64,000 bases of DNA, from contig NZ_JASAOF010000010.1 of NCBI RefSeq assembly GCF_029952525.1, positions 62,001 to 126,000 of the forward strand, given 5' to 3'. The notes beneath the pieces were generated by a model, which did no database searches, was not told where the DNA came from, and worked only from the letters and a program-made list of their open reading frames with translations. This DNA is from Saccharopolyspora ipomoeae (GTDB lineage Bacteria; Actinomycetota; Actinomycetes; Mycobacteriales; Pseudonocardiaceae). Positions 7,552 through 16,369 of the stretch are shown here, one piece after another. Within the stretch, counting starts at the first letter, position 1. Every line of letters starts with the position of its first letter. The translations under genes and the position numbers were made by a program.

Positions 7552-8171
7552 GCCCGCACCCCCGTCTCGGCGCCCAGCCCCATCGGCGTGCGCGTCGGCA
7601 TCACCTGGCCGAGCCCGTCGACGATGCGGTCGACGAACCCGTAGTCGCGCGCCTGCTCGCTGCTGAACCAGCGGTCGTGCAGCGAGTCGGCGAAGATCCG
7701 CTCCAGCGGCTGCCCGGTGTCCTCGGCGATGAGGCCGAGCACGGTGTCGCGGGTGTAGCGCAGGTCGTCGGCCTGCACCTCCACCTCGACGGCCGAGCCG
7801 CTGATCCCCGACGAGCCCTGGTGCATCAGGATCCGCGCGTGCGGCAGCGCGAACCGCTTGCCGGGCGTGCCCGCCGACAGCAGGAACTGCCCCGCGCTGC
7901 AGGCCAATCCGAGCGCGAGCGTGGAGATGTCGCAGGGCACCAGGCGCATCACGTCGCGGATCGCCAGCATCGACGGCACCGAGCCGCCGGGGGAGTGGAT
8001 CCACAGCGCGATGTCCTTGGCGGGATCGGCGTGGGCCAGCGAGAGCATCTGGGTGATCAGCACGGTCCCGTTGTCGTCGTCGAGCGGGCCGTCGAGCACC
8101 AGAACCCGCTGGTCGTAGAACTTCTCGCGAAGCCGGTGGTCGAACATCGGCTGCTTGTCGTCATCGCTCAT
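7548..8171 (-). CDS. clpP: ATP-dependent Clp protease proteolytic subunit, active-type
   Basis: 207 residues. Catalytic Ser lies in [19 protein letters not shown] and His in ILMHQGSSG. The Asp region is less canonical ([21 protein letters not shown]), with Asp at the usual place of ERDRF/DRDRW motifs. The substrate-gate and head-domain sequences are ClpP-like. A C-terminal extension of about 20 residues follows the fold. ATG 8171 is used because the preceding in-frame ATG lacks a ribosome site. First gene of a two-gene operon with the Ser-less paralogue. With a PopR-like gene nearby, this is likely the accessory, stress-induced clpP pair rather than the essential ClpP1P2, which usually sits beside clpX and tig. 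Confidence 0.88.
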   Translation of the reverse strand: MSDDDKQPMFDHRLREKFYDQRVLVLDGPLDDDNGTVLITQMLSLAHADPAKDIALWIHSPGGSVPSMLAIRDVMRLVPCDISTLALGLACSAGQFLLSAGTPGKRFALPHARILMHQGSSGISGSAVEVEVQADDLRYTRDTVLGLIAEDTGQPLERIFADSLHDRWFSSEQARDYGFVDRIVDGLGQVMPTRTPMGLGAETGVRA

Positions 8172-8234
8172 TCCCCGAGCCTGCCCCGGGAACCCCACCG
8201 CGCGAGCGCCGCGCTGCCACCGGCGGATCTGCTC

Positions 8235-8864
8235 TCAGCAGCGCGGGAGGGTGCCCGCCTCGTCGGTCATGGCGGTGAACAGGGCGGTGGCGGTGTCGAT
8301 GAGCTGCTCGCGGGTGACGGTGATGAGGCCGTTGAGCCAGGCGAGGAGGAGTTCGCTGAAGCCGCCGACCAGGATCGAGGCGGTGATCATGCTCAGCGGG
8401 TCGCCCGAACCGCCCGCGGCGTCCACGTGGCCGGCGATGATGAAGCCGGTCTCGACGCGGCGGCGGTTGAGCTTCTCGTTGCCCAGCGCCTCGACGTAGA
8501 GGACGCGGCCGCGGCGGTGGTCGGCGTCGATGAACTCCACCGTGGCGCGCACCAGCGCGCGCATCCGGTCGTGCTCGCCCGCGGCTTCGACGGCGTCGGT
8601 GACCTGCTCGCGCAGCTCGTCGATGAGCTGGTCGTAGAGGGCGATGACCAGGTCGTCGAGATCGGTGAAGCTCTCGTAGAAGTAGCGCGGGTTGAGCCGC
8701 GCGGACTGGCAGATCGCGCGCACGGAGGTGCCCGACCAGCCCTCGGTGCCCAGCAGTTCGAGGGCGGCGTCGAGCAGCAGGGCGCGCCGGGCCGACACCC
8801 GGTCGGCGGCCGGAACGCCTGCCCAGCGGGTGGGTTTCGCGGAATCATCAGGTCTTGGCAACAC
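8235..8864 (-). CDS. TetR-family repressor
   Basis: 209 residues from GTG 8864. The HTH region is LLLDAALELLGTEGWSGTSV followed by RAICQSARLNPRYFYESFTD, giving the N-Y-F-Y recognition helix common in actinobacterial TetR regulators of lipid or terpenoid catabolism. It is divergent from the epoxide hydrolase operon at 8948, with a small palindrome directly before its start. It therefore most likely represses that operon and itself. The ligand is unknown; an acyl-CoA or monoxygenated intermediate would fit the neighbouring enzymes. Confidence 0.87.
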   Translation of the reverse strand: MLPRPDDSAKPTRWAGVPAADRVSARRALLLDAALELLGTEGWSGTSVRAICQSARLNPRYFYESFTDLDDLVIALYDQLIDELREQVTDAVEAAGEHDRMRALVRATVEFIDADHRRGRVLYVEALGNEKLNRRRVETGFIIAGHVDAAGGSGDPLSMITASILVGGFSELLLAWLNGLITVTREQLIDTATALFTAMTDEAGTLPRC

Positions 8865-8865
8865 G

Positions 8866-8878
8866 CGTTACCATAACG
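8866..8878. promoter_or_regulatory. Candidate TetR operator CGTTA-N3-TAACG
   Basis: A 5-bp perfect inverted repeat around CCA abuts the tetR GTG and lies about 70 bp before the epoxide hydrolase gene. It is short but occupies the expected place for an autoregulatory operator between the two divergent genes. Confidence 0.45.
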
Positions 8879-8947
8879 TATGTTTCTGGCAACGGCTGTT
8901 TCCAGTCATCCCGCCTCGTTCGCACGGCCAGGGCAAGGAGGCCCCGC

Positions 8948-9907
8948 ATGCCCGAACGCACCCTCAGCTGCAACGGCGTGGACCTGCACGTCGTGGAACA
9001 AGGCTCCGGACCGCCGGTGATCTTCTCGCACGGCTTCCCGGAGCTGGCCTACTCGTGGCGGCACCAGCTGCCCGCCCTCGCGCGGGCCGGATACCGCGCG
9101 GTCGCGCCTGACCAGCGCGGATACGGTCGCTCCTCGCGACCGGAGAGCATCGCCGACTACGACATCGAGCACCTCAGCGGCGACCTCATCGCACTGCTCG
9201 ACGAGCTCGGCGAGGAGAAGGCCGTCTTCGTCGGCCACGACTGGGGCTCGATGGTCGTGTGGCAGACCGCGCTGCTGCACCCCGAGCGCGTCGCCGGGGT
9301 GTGCGGGATGAGCGTGCCGTTCACGCCGCGCCCGCCGGTCCCGCCGACCGAGGCGTTCCGGGCGCGCTACGGCAAGAACTTCTTCTACATCCTGTACTTC
9401 CAGGAACCCGGTGTCGCCGACGCCGAGCTCAACGCCCGGCCCGCGGAGACGATGCGGCGGATGCTCGCCGGTACCCGTGTCGAACCGGACCGGCCCGGCG
9501 GCATGGACGTCGCCGACGACGGGCGCGGATTCGTCGACCGCTTCCCCGAGATGACCGAACTGCCGTCCTGGCTGAGCCAGGACGAACTCGACTTCTACAT
9601 CGGCGAGTTCACCCGAACCGGGTTCACCGGCGGGCTCAACTGGTACCGCAACTTCGACCGCAGCTGGGAGCGCACGCCGCAGCTGGCCGGGGCGAAGGTC
9701 GAGGTGCCCAGCTTCTTCATCGGCGGCACGGCCGACCCGGTGATCGCCATGACACCACCGTCCATCCAGGAGCCCTGGCTGTCCGACAGCCGCGGCAGCG
9801 TCCTCGTCGAGGGCGCCGGGCACTGGGTGCAGCAGGAGGCGCCCGAGGAGGTCAACACGGCCATCCTCGGATTCCTCGACTCGATCGGCTACCGGGAGAA
9901 CGCATGA
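8948..9907 (+). CDS. Epoxide hydrolase (alpha/beta-hydrolase fold)
   Basis: 319 residues. Oxyanion motif HGFPE (about residue 28), nucleophile elbow VGHDWGS with the catalytic Asp, a cap domain rich in Tyr (NFFYILYFQEPG, YIGEFTRTGF) and the catalytic His in GAGHWVQQEAPEEV identify a microsomal-type epoxide hydrolase. It opens an epoxide to a vicinal diol via an alkyl-enzyme ester. AAGGAGG lies 6 nt before ATG 8948. It starts a four-gene operon with a luciferase-like monooxygenase, a Zn alcohol dehydrogenase and an acyl-CoA-dehydrogenase-like protein. The order suggests oxidise, hydrolyse, dehydrogenate, as in limonene-type degradation, though the actual substrate is inference. Confidence 0.87.
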   Translation: MPERTLSCNGVDLHVVEQGSGPPVIFSHGFPELAYSWRHQLPALARAGYRAVAPDQRGYGRSSRPESIADYDIEHLSGDLIALLDELGEEKAVFVGHDWGSMVVWQTALLHPERVAGVCGMSVPFTPRPPVPPTEAFRARYGKNFFYILYFQEPGVADAELNARPAETMRRMLAGTRVEPDRPGGMDVADDGRGFVDRFPEMTELPSWLSQDELDFYIGEFTRTGFTGGLNWYRNFDRSWERTPQLAGAKVEVPSFFIGGTADPVIAMTPPSIQEPWLSDSRGSVLVEGAGHWVQQEAPEEVNTAILGFLDSIGYRENA

Positions 9908-11091
9908 AAAAGCCGCTGAACTTCGGGGTCTTCTACGCGCCGTTCCACCCCATCGGCCAGGACCCGACGCTGGCGCTGGAGTACGACCTGGAGCGCGTCG
10001 AGGCGCTGGACCGCTTCGGCTTCGACGAAGCCTGGTTCGGCGAACACCACTCCGGCGGCTACGAGATCATCTCCTGCCCGGAGATCTTCATCGCCGCCGC
10101 CGCGCAGCGCACCCGCCGGATCCGGCTCGGCACCGGCGTCGTCTCGCTGCCGTACCACAACCCGTGGCTGCTGGCCGACCGGCTGGTCACCCTCGACCAC
10201 CTCACGCGCGGCCGGCTCATCTTCGGCGCCGGGCCCGGGGCGCTGCCCACCGACGCCTACGTCCTGGGCATCGACCCGGTCGAGCAGCGGCGGATGATGG
10301 AGGAGTCGCTGGAGACGATCCTCGCGCTGTTCCGCGGCGAGGAACCGGTGACCCGCAAGACCGACTGGTTCCAGCTCAACGAGGCGCGGCTGCAGGTCCG
10401 GCCGCACCAGTGGCCGCACCCGGAAGTCGCGGTGGCCGCGATGGTGTCGCCGTCGGGGCCCCGGCTGGCGGGCAAGTACGGGACCTCGCTGCTGTCGCTG
10501 TCGATGTCGGCCGCCAACGAGGGATTCGCCGCGATCGGCAAGGCCTGGGGCGTGGTCGAGGAGCAGGCGGCGAAGGCCGGGAACCCCGAACCCGACCGCG
10601 CGTCCTGGCGGGTGCTCGGCACCATGCACCTCGCCGAGACCCGCGAGCAGGCCATCGACGACTGCACCTACGGCCTGCAGGAGTTCGCCGGGTACTTCGG
10701 CGGCGGCGCCGGATTCGTGCCCCTGGCCGAGAACACCGACGGAAAACCCCAGAGCCGCAGGGAGTTCGTCGAGTCCTACGCCCAGTCCGACAGCGTCGTC
10801 ATCGGCACCCCGGACGACGCCATCGACTACATCGAAGGCCTGCTGGACCAGGCCGGGGGTTTCGGCACGTTCCTGCTGCTCGGGCACGACTGGGCCTCGC
10901 CGGAGCGCACCCTCAACTCCTACCGGCTGTTCGCCCAGTACGTGATCCCGCACTTCAAGGGCCGGTTGGCGGCGCCGCGCGCCTCGCACGAGTGGGCCGT
11001 GGGCAAGCGCGAGGAGATCTTCGGCCGCGCCGGGGAAGCCGTGGTCAAGGCGCACAAGCAGCACGTCGCCGAGACCGAGGCGAGCCCCTGA
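9904..11091 (+). CDS. LLM-class flavin-dependent monooxygenase
   Basis: 395 residues, bacterial-luciferase TIM-barrel fold. Typical elements are FGVFYAPFHPIG at the start, DEAWFGEHHSGGYE (EHH motif, about residue 42), IRLGTGVVSLPYHNPW and GAGPGALPTDAYVLGI. This subgroup contains the limonene 1,2-monooxygenase LimB and similar terpene or alkane oxygenases that use reduced FMN or FAD supplied by a separate reductase. No reductase is encoded nearby. The ATG overlaps the hydrolase stop (ATGA), so expression is coupled. Epoxidation or Baeyer-Villiger oxidation upstream of the epoxide hydrolase is a reasonable role but not shown. Confidence 0.85.
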   Translation: MKKPLNFGVFYAPFHPIGQDPTLALEYDLERVEALDRFGFDEAWFGEHHSGGYEIISCPEIFIAAAAQRTRRIRLGTGVVSLPYHNPWLLADRLVTLDHLTRGRLIFGAGPGALPTDAYVLGIDPVEQRRMMEESLETILALFRGEEPVTRKTDWFQLNEARLQVRPHQWPHPEVAVAAMVSPSGPRLAGKYGTSLLSLSMSAANEGFAAIGKAWGVVEEQAAKAGNPEPDRASWRVLGTMHLAETREQAIDDCTYGLQEFAGYFGGGAGFVPLAENTDGKPQSRREFVESYAQSDSVVIGTPDDAIDYIEGLLDQAGGFGTFLLLGHDWASPERTLNSYRLFAQYVIPHFKGRLAAPRASHEWAVGKREEIFGRAGEAVVKAHKQHVAETEASP

Positions 11092-12092
11092 TGCGCGCGG
11101 CGGCGCTGAACTCCGGACGCATCGTGGTCCGCGACGACGTTCCCGAGCCCGTTCCCGGGCCGGGGCAGGTGCTGGCGCAGGTCAGCGCGTGCGGGATCTG
11201 CGGATCGGACCTGCACTTCGCGAAGTTCGGCGACCAGATGCTCGCGCTCGGCGAGGAGATGGGTCGGCCCAGCGGGATCGACCTGGACCGCGACGTGTTC
11301 ATGGGGCACGAGTTCGCCGCGGAGGTCCTGGAGGTGGGGCCCGGCGTCGACACCGCCCGGGCCGGGGACCTGGTGACCTCGATGCCGATCCTGCTCGGCG
11401 AGAGCGGGATGCAGCCGATCGTCTACTCCAACACCGTCGCCGCCGGTTACGGCGAGCGGCTGCTGCTGTCGGCGCCGCTGCTGCTGCCCGTGCCCAACGG
11501 GTTGCCCGCGCATCACGCGGCGCTGACCGAACCGATGGCCGTCGGGCTGCACGCGGTCAACAAGTCCGGCATCCAGGACGGCGAGAGCGCGCTGGTGCTG
11601 GGCTGCGGCCCGGTCGGGCTGTCGGTGATCGCGGCCCTGAAGGCGCGCGGGGTGGAGGAGGTCGTGGCCTCGGACCTGTCCCCGGCGCGCCGGGCGCTCG
11701 CGGGCGCGCTCGGGGCCTCGCGCACCGTCGACCCTCGTGAGGAAAGCCCTTGGGAGGGCGGGAATCCCGTGGTGTTCGAGGCCATCGGCGTGCCCGGCAT
11801 CCTCGACGACGTCCTCAAGCGCGCGCCGCGCGAGGCGCGCGTGGTCGTGGTCGGGGTGTGCATGGAGACCGACTCGATCAACCCCTACTTCGGGATCAGC
11901 AAGGAGCTCAGCGTCCGGTTCGCCCTCGGCTACAGCCCCGAGGAGTTCGCGACCTCGCTGCACAACATCGCCGAGGGCGTCATCGACGTGGGGCCGCTGG
12001 TGACCGCGAGGGTTCCCCTCGACGAGATCTCGTGGGCCTTCGACGCGCTCGGAAACCCGGAAGAGCACTGCAAAATCATCGTGGAGCCGTGA
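11091..12092 (+). CDS. Zinc-binding medium-chain alcohol dehydrogenase
   Basis: 333 residues. Catalytic-zinc ligands lie in CGICGSDLHF (Cys near residue 36) and GHEFAAEV (His/Glu near residue 65). The Rossmann segment VLGCGPVGLSVIAALK follows at about residue 165, then ASDLSPARRALA, whose Asp favours NAD. The structural-zinc four-Cys lobe normally found in class III enzymes is missing, replaced by a short GDLVTSMPILLGESG stretch, as in the threonine/sorbitol-like group lacking it. It overlaps the LLM stop by one base. Probably oxidises the diol or alcohol made by the previous enzymes. Confidence 0.87.
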   Translation: MRAAALNSGRIVVRDDVPEPVPGPGQVLAQVSACGICGSDLHFAKFGDQMLALGEEMGRPSGIDLDRDVFMGHEFAAEVLEVGPGVDTARAGDLVTSMPILLGESGMQPIVYSNTVAAGYGERLLLSAPLLLPVPNGLPAHHAALTEPMAVGLHAVNKSGIQDGESALVLGCGPVGLSVIAALKARGVEEVVASDLSPARRALAGALGASRTVDPREESPWEGGNPVVFEAIGVPGILDDVLKRAPREARVVVVGVCMETDSINPYFGISKELSVRFALGYSPEEFATSLHNIAEGVIDVGPLVTARVPLDEISWAFDALGNPEEHCKIIVEP

Positions 12093-13259
12093 ATGACCGA
12101 CTGGACCGAGGTCGCCACCACCCTGGCCGCCGAGTTCGCCGAGACCGCCGCCGAGACCGATCGCTCCGGGCGGTTCCCGGTCGAGAACGTCGAGCGGATG
12201 AAGGAGGCGGGCTACCTCACCCTCACCGTGCCGGAGGAGTTCGGCGGCGGGGGCGCCGATCTGGAGACCGTCGTGCGCTGCCAGAACATCCTCGCGGGCG
12301 GGTGCGCGTCGACGGCGCTGGCGATCAACATGCACCTGTTCGGGCTCGGCGCGGCGGCCGAGGGCTGGCGCAACGGGGAGAAGGAGACCGGGCCGCTGTT
12401 CGAGATGGTCAGCGACGGCACGGTCGTCGGCGGCAGCCTCACCGACGCGGCCACCGGGCTCAACGTGCGCACGTCGTCGACCCCGGCCAGGCCGGTCGAG
12501 GGCGGGTACGTCGTCAGCGGGCGCAAGTCGTTCTGCTCGCTGGCGCCGGTGCTCGGGTTCTTCTGGGGCACCGCCGCCGACACCGAGACCGGCAGGCTGC
12601 TGCTGTTCGGGCTCACCCGCAACACGCCCGGACTGGAGTTCATCGACACCTGGGACACCATGTCGATGCGCGGAACCGGTTCGTGGGACGTCAAGTTCGA
12701 CGAGGTGTTCGTGCCCGACGCGGCCGTGCAGCAGGGCGCGGATCCGGCCGAGGCGGCGTTGGTGTGGGACGCGGCGCGGGAGCGCGGGTTCGCGTGGTTC
12801 GCGCTCAACGTGGCCTCGATCTACCTGGGCGTGGCCCGCGCTGCGGTGCGCTACGCCTACCACCACGTCACGAGCAGGACGGTGACGGGCGCGTCGCTGC
12901 CGATGTCGCGGCAGCCCGCGCAGATCTTCAACGCCGCCGAGATCGAACTCCTGCTGCGCCCGGCCGAGGCTCTGGTCTCCGACGGCCTGCGCCGCCGCGC
13001 CGAGACCGGCATGCTCAGCCCGCTGGAGCTCAACACCATCAAGCACACCGCCGTCAACGCCGCCGACGCGGCGGTGGACCGCTGCGTCCGGATGACCGGC
13101 GGCCACGGGATCTTCCGGAAGCTGCCGCTGGAGCGCTACTACCGCGACGTCCGAGCGGGCCAGTTCCACCCGCCGAACAACGACGTCGCCCTGGAAACCA
13201 TCGGCAAGTCGGCCCTCGGCATCGACCCCACGGCAGAACCCCGGTGGCCGATGGACTGA
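12093..13259 (+). CDS. Acyl-CoA-dehydrogenase-fold flavoprotein, no catalytic Glu seen
   Basis: 388 residues with the ACAD order: N-terminal helices, VPEEFGGGGADLETVV, a flavin-contact strand GGSLTDAATGLNV, the beta domain, then the helical domain ending in MTGGHGIFRKLPLERYYRDVR. The usual motif that supplies the catalytic Glu (EGT) is replaced by QFHPPNNDVALETIG. This is typical of the branch of two-component hydroxylases and desulfurisation enzymes (DszC/HpaB-like) and of some non-classical ACADs. It may be a flavin monooxygenase rather than a dehydrogenase. It begins directly after the ADH stop (TGAATG) and closes the operon. Confidence 0.8.
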   Translation: MTDWTEVATTLAAEFAETAAETDRSGRFPVENVERMKEAGYLTLTVPEEFGGGGADLETVVRCQNILAGGCASTALAINMHLFGLGAAAEGWRNGEKETGPLFEMVSDGTVVGGSLTDAATGLNVRTSSTPARPVEGGYVVSGRKSFCSLAPVLGFFWGTAADTETGRLLLFGLTRNTPGLEFIDTWDTMSMRGTGSWDVKFDEVFVPDAAVQQGADPAEAALVWDAARERGFAWFALNVASIYLGVARAAVRYAYHHVTSRTVTGASLPMSRQPAQIFNAAEIELLLRPAEALVSDGLRRRAETGMLSPLELNTIKHTAVNAADAAVDRCVRMTGGHGIFRKLPLERYYRDVRAGQFHPPNNDVALETIGKSALGIDPTAEPRWPMD

Positions 13260-13294
13260 GCCCGGCGCGTCACGGGGGTGGGGGTCGGCAGTCG

Positions 13295-13362
13295 GACAGT
13301 TTTAGCCATAATTGACCGGACATAACGGACATGATCATGGGTCAATTATGGCTAAAACTGTC
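13295..13362. terminator. Long hairpin, copy 2 of the GATCATGGGTG loop family
   Basis: A perfect 23-bp stem (13295-13317 and 13340-13362, core GACAGTTTTAGCCATAATTG) with a 22-nt loop. The loop shares GGACATAACGGACAT with copy 1 and GATCATGGGT with all four copies. It sits exactly between two convergent operons, and the minus-strand synthetase gene terminates inside its right arm. A bidirectional terminator is the likely function. Confidence 0.75.
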
Positions 13363-14982
13363 GCCGGTCTCACCCCGAGGCGCCGCACCCGTGCGCCCGG
13401 CGCTGGCGAAGCCCCGCTCCCACGCCTCGCGGCGTTCCGGGGTGAGGCGGTGGTAGCTCGGGGTCGGGCCCTGGCGGAAGTAGACGGGGTCGTCGGTTCT
13501 CCAGGCTGCTTGGCGGAGTGGGGTTCTGGCCGTCTTGTTGCTGGCCGTGGTGGGGAGTTCCGGGGTGATGCGGACGAAGCGGGGGAGCCACTTGGTGCCG
13601 AGGTCGGGCTGTTCGGCGAGGAAGGCCGCGAAGGCGTCCGGGTCGAAGTCGGAGCGGAGCTGGAGGGCGGCCATGACCTGGTCTCCGGTCGTGGGGTCCG
13701 GGACCGGGTAGACCGCGACGGCCTCGACCGGGTCCCAGCGTTGCAGGACGCGCTCGACCGAGGCCGCGGCGAAGTTCTCGCCGTCGACGCGCAGCCAGTC
13801 GGCGGTGCGCCCGGCGAAGTAGAAGAACCCGTCGGCGTCGCGGTAGGCGAGGTCGCCGGTCCAGAAGTCGTCCCCGCGCACGCGCTCGGCCTGCGCTTCC
13901 GGGTTGTTGTAGTAGCCCTCGAACGCCGCCGCGCCGCCGATCGCCACGATCTGCCCGACCGCCTCCTCGGCGTTGACCAGAACTCCGCTCTCGTCGAATT
14001 CCGCCGGCGCGCACTCGGTTCCGGTGTCCTGCCGCAGCACCCGCACGTCGGCGCCGCCGACCGGCAGGCCCAGCGAGCCCGGGGGAGCGGCGGGAGTCCG
14101 GTTGATCCGCAGGACGCCCTCGCTCATCCCGTAGCCCTCGGACACCCGGCAGCCGAACCGCTCGGCGAAGCGCTCCGCCTCCACCGGCGACGCCTCGGTG
14201 CCCACGGCGAGCCGCAACGCGCTGTCCCGGTCCTCGGCTCGCTCGGGCTGGGCGAGCACGTAGGACAGCGTGCGGCCCACGTAGTTGACGAACGTGACGC
14301 CGTAGCGGTGGACGTCGCGGGCGAATCCCGATGCGGAGAACTTCCGCGCCAGCACCACGGTCGATCCGACGTGCATCGCGGGCGCGAGGTTCATCATCGC
14401 CGAATTCCCGTGGAACAGCGGCATGCACAGGTAGGACACCGAATCCCGGGTCAGCTCGGTGCGCGCGGCCAGCGACTCCGCCAGCACCCCCAGCCGACCG
14501 TTCGAGCAGATCACCGCCTTCGGGGCCCCGGTCGAGCCGGAGCTGAACAGCAGCAGCAACGTCCGGTCCGCGTCGGGCACCCGCGAGGGGAGCTCCTCGT
14601 CGCGCAGGTCCAGATCGCCGTCGACGTCGAGCACCGGCACCCCGTGGTCGATCCCGTCGAGCAGCCCGGCGAGACGCTCCTCGGTGACGAGGAGATCGCA
14701 GTCGGTGTGCCGGATGTCGCGGGCGAGCCCGGCCCCGCGACGGGTCGGGTTGATCCCGACCACCACCGCGCCCTCCAGCGCCGCGGCCACGATCCAGAAC
14801 ACGTAGTCCGGCACGTTCTCCAGCAGCACCCCGACGTGCCGCGCGCCGAGGCGGCGCAGCAGACCGGCCCGGCGCGTCCCCTCGGCGACCACCTGCGCCC
14901 AGCTCCACGACCGGTCGCCGAAGCGCAGCCCGGTCTTCGAGTCGCGGGCCCGCGCGAGCACGATCTCCGCGAACGTGCTCAC
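13342..14982 (-). CDS. AMP-forming acyl-CoA synthetase/ligase
   Basis: 546 residues of the ANL family. A3/P-loop motif LLLFSSGSTGAPKAVICS (about residue 170), A5 EGYGMSEG (about 290) and A7/A8 FWTGDLAYRDADGFFYFAGRTADWLRVDG (about 390) are present. The A10 Lys lies in the tail TTASNKTARTPLR. It activates a carboxylic acid to acyl-AMP and then acyl-CoA. GTG 14982 forms a GTGA overlap with the upstream MHS transporter gene, so uptake and activation of one acid is likely. The last residues (GDSFSHN) and the TGA come from the hairpin element at 13295-13362, suggesting that insertion of the element remodelled the C-terminus. Confidence 0.88.
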   Translation of the reverse strand: MSTFAEIVLARARDSKTGLRFGDRSWSWAQVVAEGTRRAGLLRRLGARHVGVLLENVPDYVFWIVAAALEGAVVVGINPTRRGAGLARDIRHTDCDLLVTEERLAGLLDGIDHGVPVLDVDGDLDLRDEELPSRVPDADRTLLLLFSSGSTGAPKAVICSNGRLGVLAESLAARTELTRDSVSYLCMPLFHGNSAMMNLAPAMHVGSTVVLARKFSASGFARDVHRYGVTFVNYVGRTLSYVLAQPERAEDRDSALRLAVGTEASPVEAERFAERFGCRVSEGYGMSEGVLRINRTPAAPPGSLGLPVGGADVRVLRQDTGTECAPAEFDESGVLVNAEEAVGQIVAIGGAAAFEGYYNNPEAQAERVRGDDFWTGDLAYRDADGFFYFAGRTADWLRVDGENFAAASVERVLQRWDPVEAVAVYPVPDPTTGDQVMAALQLRSDFDPDAFAAFLAEQPDLGTKWLPRFVRITPELPTTASNKTARTPLRQAAWRTDDPVYFRQGPTPSYHRLTPERREAWERGFASAGRTGAAPRGETGDSFSHN

Positions 14983-16268
14983 TCGCCCAGGTCCCGGCCT
15001 CGGGTCTCGGAGATCAGCAGCACCGAGACGATCGAAATCCCCACCGCCGCAACGATGATGCAGCTCAGCGGCAGGCTCGACCCGCCGCTCCCGGCCACCA
15101 TCGCGGCGGCGATCATCGGCGTGAACCCGGCGCCCAGCAGGCTCGCCATCTGGTAGCCCAGCGACACGCCGGTGTAGCGGACGCGGGTGCCGAACATCTC
15201 CGAGAGCATCGGAGCGAGCGGCGCGTACATGAGGTTCTGGAAGACCTGCGCGATCACCAGCGCCGCGATCATCGCGGGCACCGTCCGCATCCCCAGCAGC
15301 GCGTACATCGGGAACGCGAACAGCACCGCGCCCGCTGCCCCGATCAGCAGCACCCGCCGGCGCCCGATGCGGTCCGACAGCGCGGAGAACAGCGGGATCC
15401 CGATCAACCCGGTCAGGCTGATCAGCAGGTGCGCCCGCATGATGTCCGGCAGGTCGTAGCCGAGGCCCTTGGCGTAGGCGACGCTGTGCGACCCGATCAG
15501 CGCGGTCATCGCGAACGGCCCGATCCCGGCCGCGCACGCCAGCAGCACCGCGCGAGGCTCGCGCAGCACCCGGAGCAGCGGAACCTGCTCGCGCTCAACG
15601 CCTTTCTCCAAAGCTTGCCGGAACAGCGGGCTCTCGACCACGCTCAGCCGCACGTACAGCCCGATGATCAGCAGCACGGCGCTGGCCAGGAACGGAACCC
15701 GCCAGCCCCAGGACGTGAAGTCCTCCCGGGGCAGCAGCGTCACCAGCGCCACCGCCCCGTTGGACAGCAGCGAGCCCAGCGGTGAACCCGCCTGCATGAT
15801 CCCCGCCCAGGTGCCGCGACGCCGCGCGTCGGCGTGCTCGATGACCATCAGCGCGGCCCCGCCGTACTCGCCGCCGACGGCGATGCCCTGCACGCAACGC
15901 AGCAGCACGAGCAGCACCGGCGCGGTCAGTCCGATGGAGGAGTAGGTGGGCAGCACGCCGATGAGCACGCTCGCCACACCCATCAGCACCATGCTCGTGA
16001 CCAGCGCCGACTTGCGCCCGACGCGGTCGCCGAAGTGGCCGAACAGCAACCCGCCCAACGGCCGTGCGACGTACCCGGCGGCGAGCGTCCCGAACGCGGC
16101 GATGGTCGACACCGCGGGGTTCGACCCGGGGAAGTACAGCGTCCCGAAGACCAGCGCGGCCATCGTGGAGTACAGCAGGAAGTCGTAGTACTCGATCACG
16201 GTCCCCAGCAGCCCGGACAGGGCCACCTTCCGCACCTGACGCCGATCCACCACCTCGGCAGCGACCAC
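14979..16268 (-). CDS. MHS-family (MFS) organic-acid:H+ symporter
   Basis: 429 residues, 12 hydrophobic segments. The metabolite:H+ symporter signatures are clear: GTVIEYYDFLLYSTMAALVF in TM1, GHFGDRVGRKSAL between TM2 and TM3, and RCVQGIAVGGEYGGAALMV in TM4. Relatives include ShiA, KgtP and ProP, which import dicarboxylates, shikimate or osmolytes. GTG 16268 has GGGAGG 7 nt upstream; the longer frame from 16322 has none. A 10-bp palindrome CAAGCGCTTG (16288-16297) lies just upstream. Operon with the acyl-CoA synthetase, whose substrate it probably imports. Confidence 0.85.
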   Translation of the reverse strand: MVAAEVVDRRQVRKVALSGLLGTVIEYYDFLLYSTMAALVFGTLYFPGSNPAVSTIAAFGTLAAGYVARPLGGLLFGHFGDRVGRKSALVTSMVLMGVASVLIGVLPTYSSIGLTAPVLLVLLRCVQGIAVGGEYGGAALMVIEHADARRRGTWAGIMQAGSPLGSLLSNGAVALVTLLPREDFTSWGWRVPFLASAVLLIIGLYVRLSVVESPLFRQALEKGVEREQVPLLRVLREPRAVLLACAAGIGPFAMTALIGSHSVAYAKGLGYDLPDIMRAHLLISLTGLIGIPLFSALSDRIGRRRVLLIGAAGAVLFAFPMYALLGMRTVPAMIAALVIAQVFQNLMYAPLAPMLSEMFGTRVRYTGVSLGYQMASLLGAGFTPMIAAAMVAGSGGSSLPLSCIIVAAVGISIVSVLLISETRGRDLGE

Positions 16269-16369
16269 CGCCAACACCTCCCCGAACCAAGCGCTTGCTG
16301 GGCAAGCTACGTCCAGGATCACACCAGGTCAAGAACGGACGATCGAACCGAAACCGGCCCGCGTGCGGG

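Noticed and set aside
16288-16297. CAAGCGCTTG as a proven operator
   Set aside because: Ten-base palindromes are frequent in GC-rich DNA and there is no adjacent regulator; mentioned only in the transporter entry.
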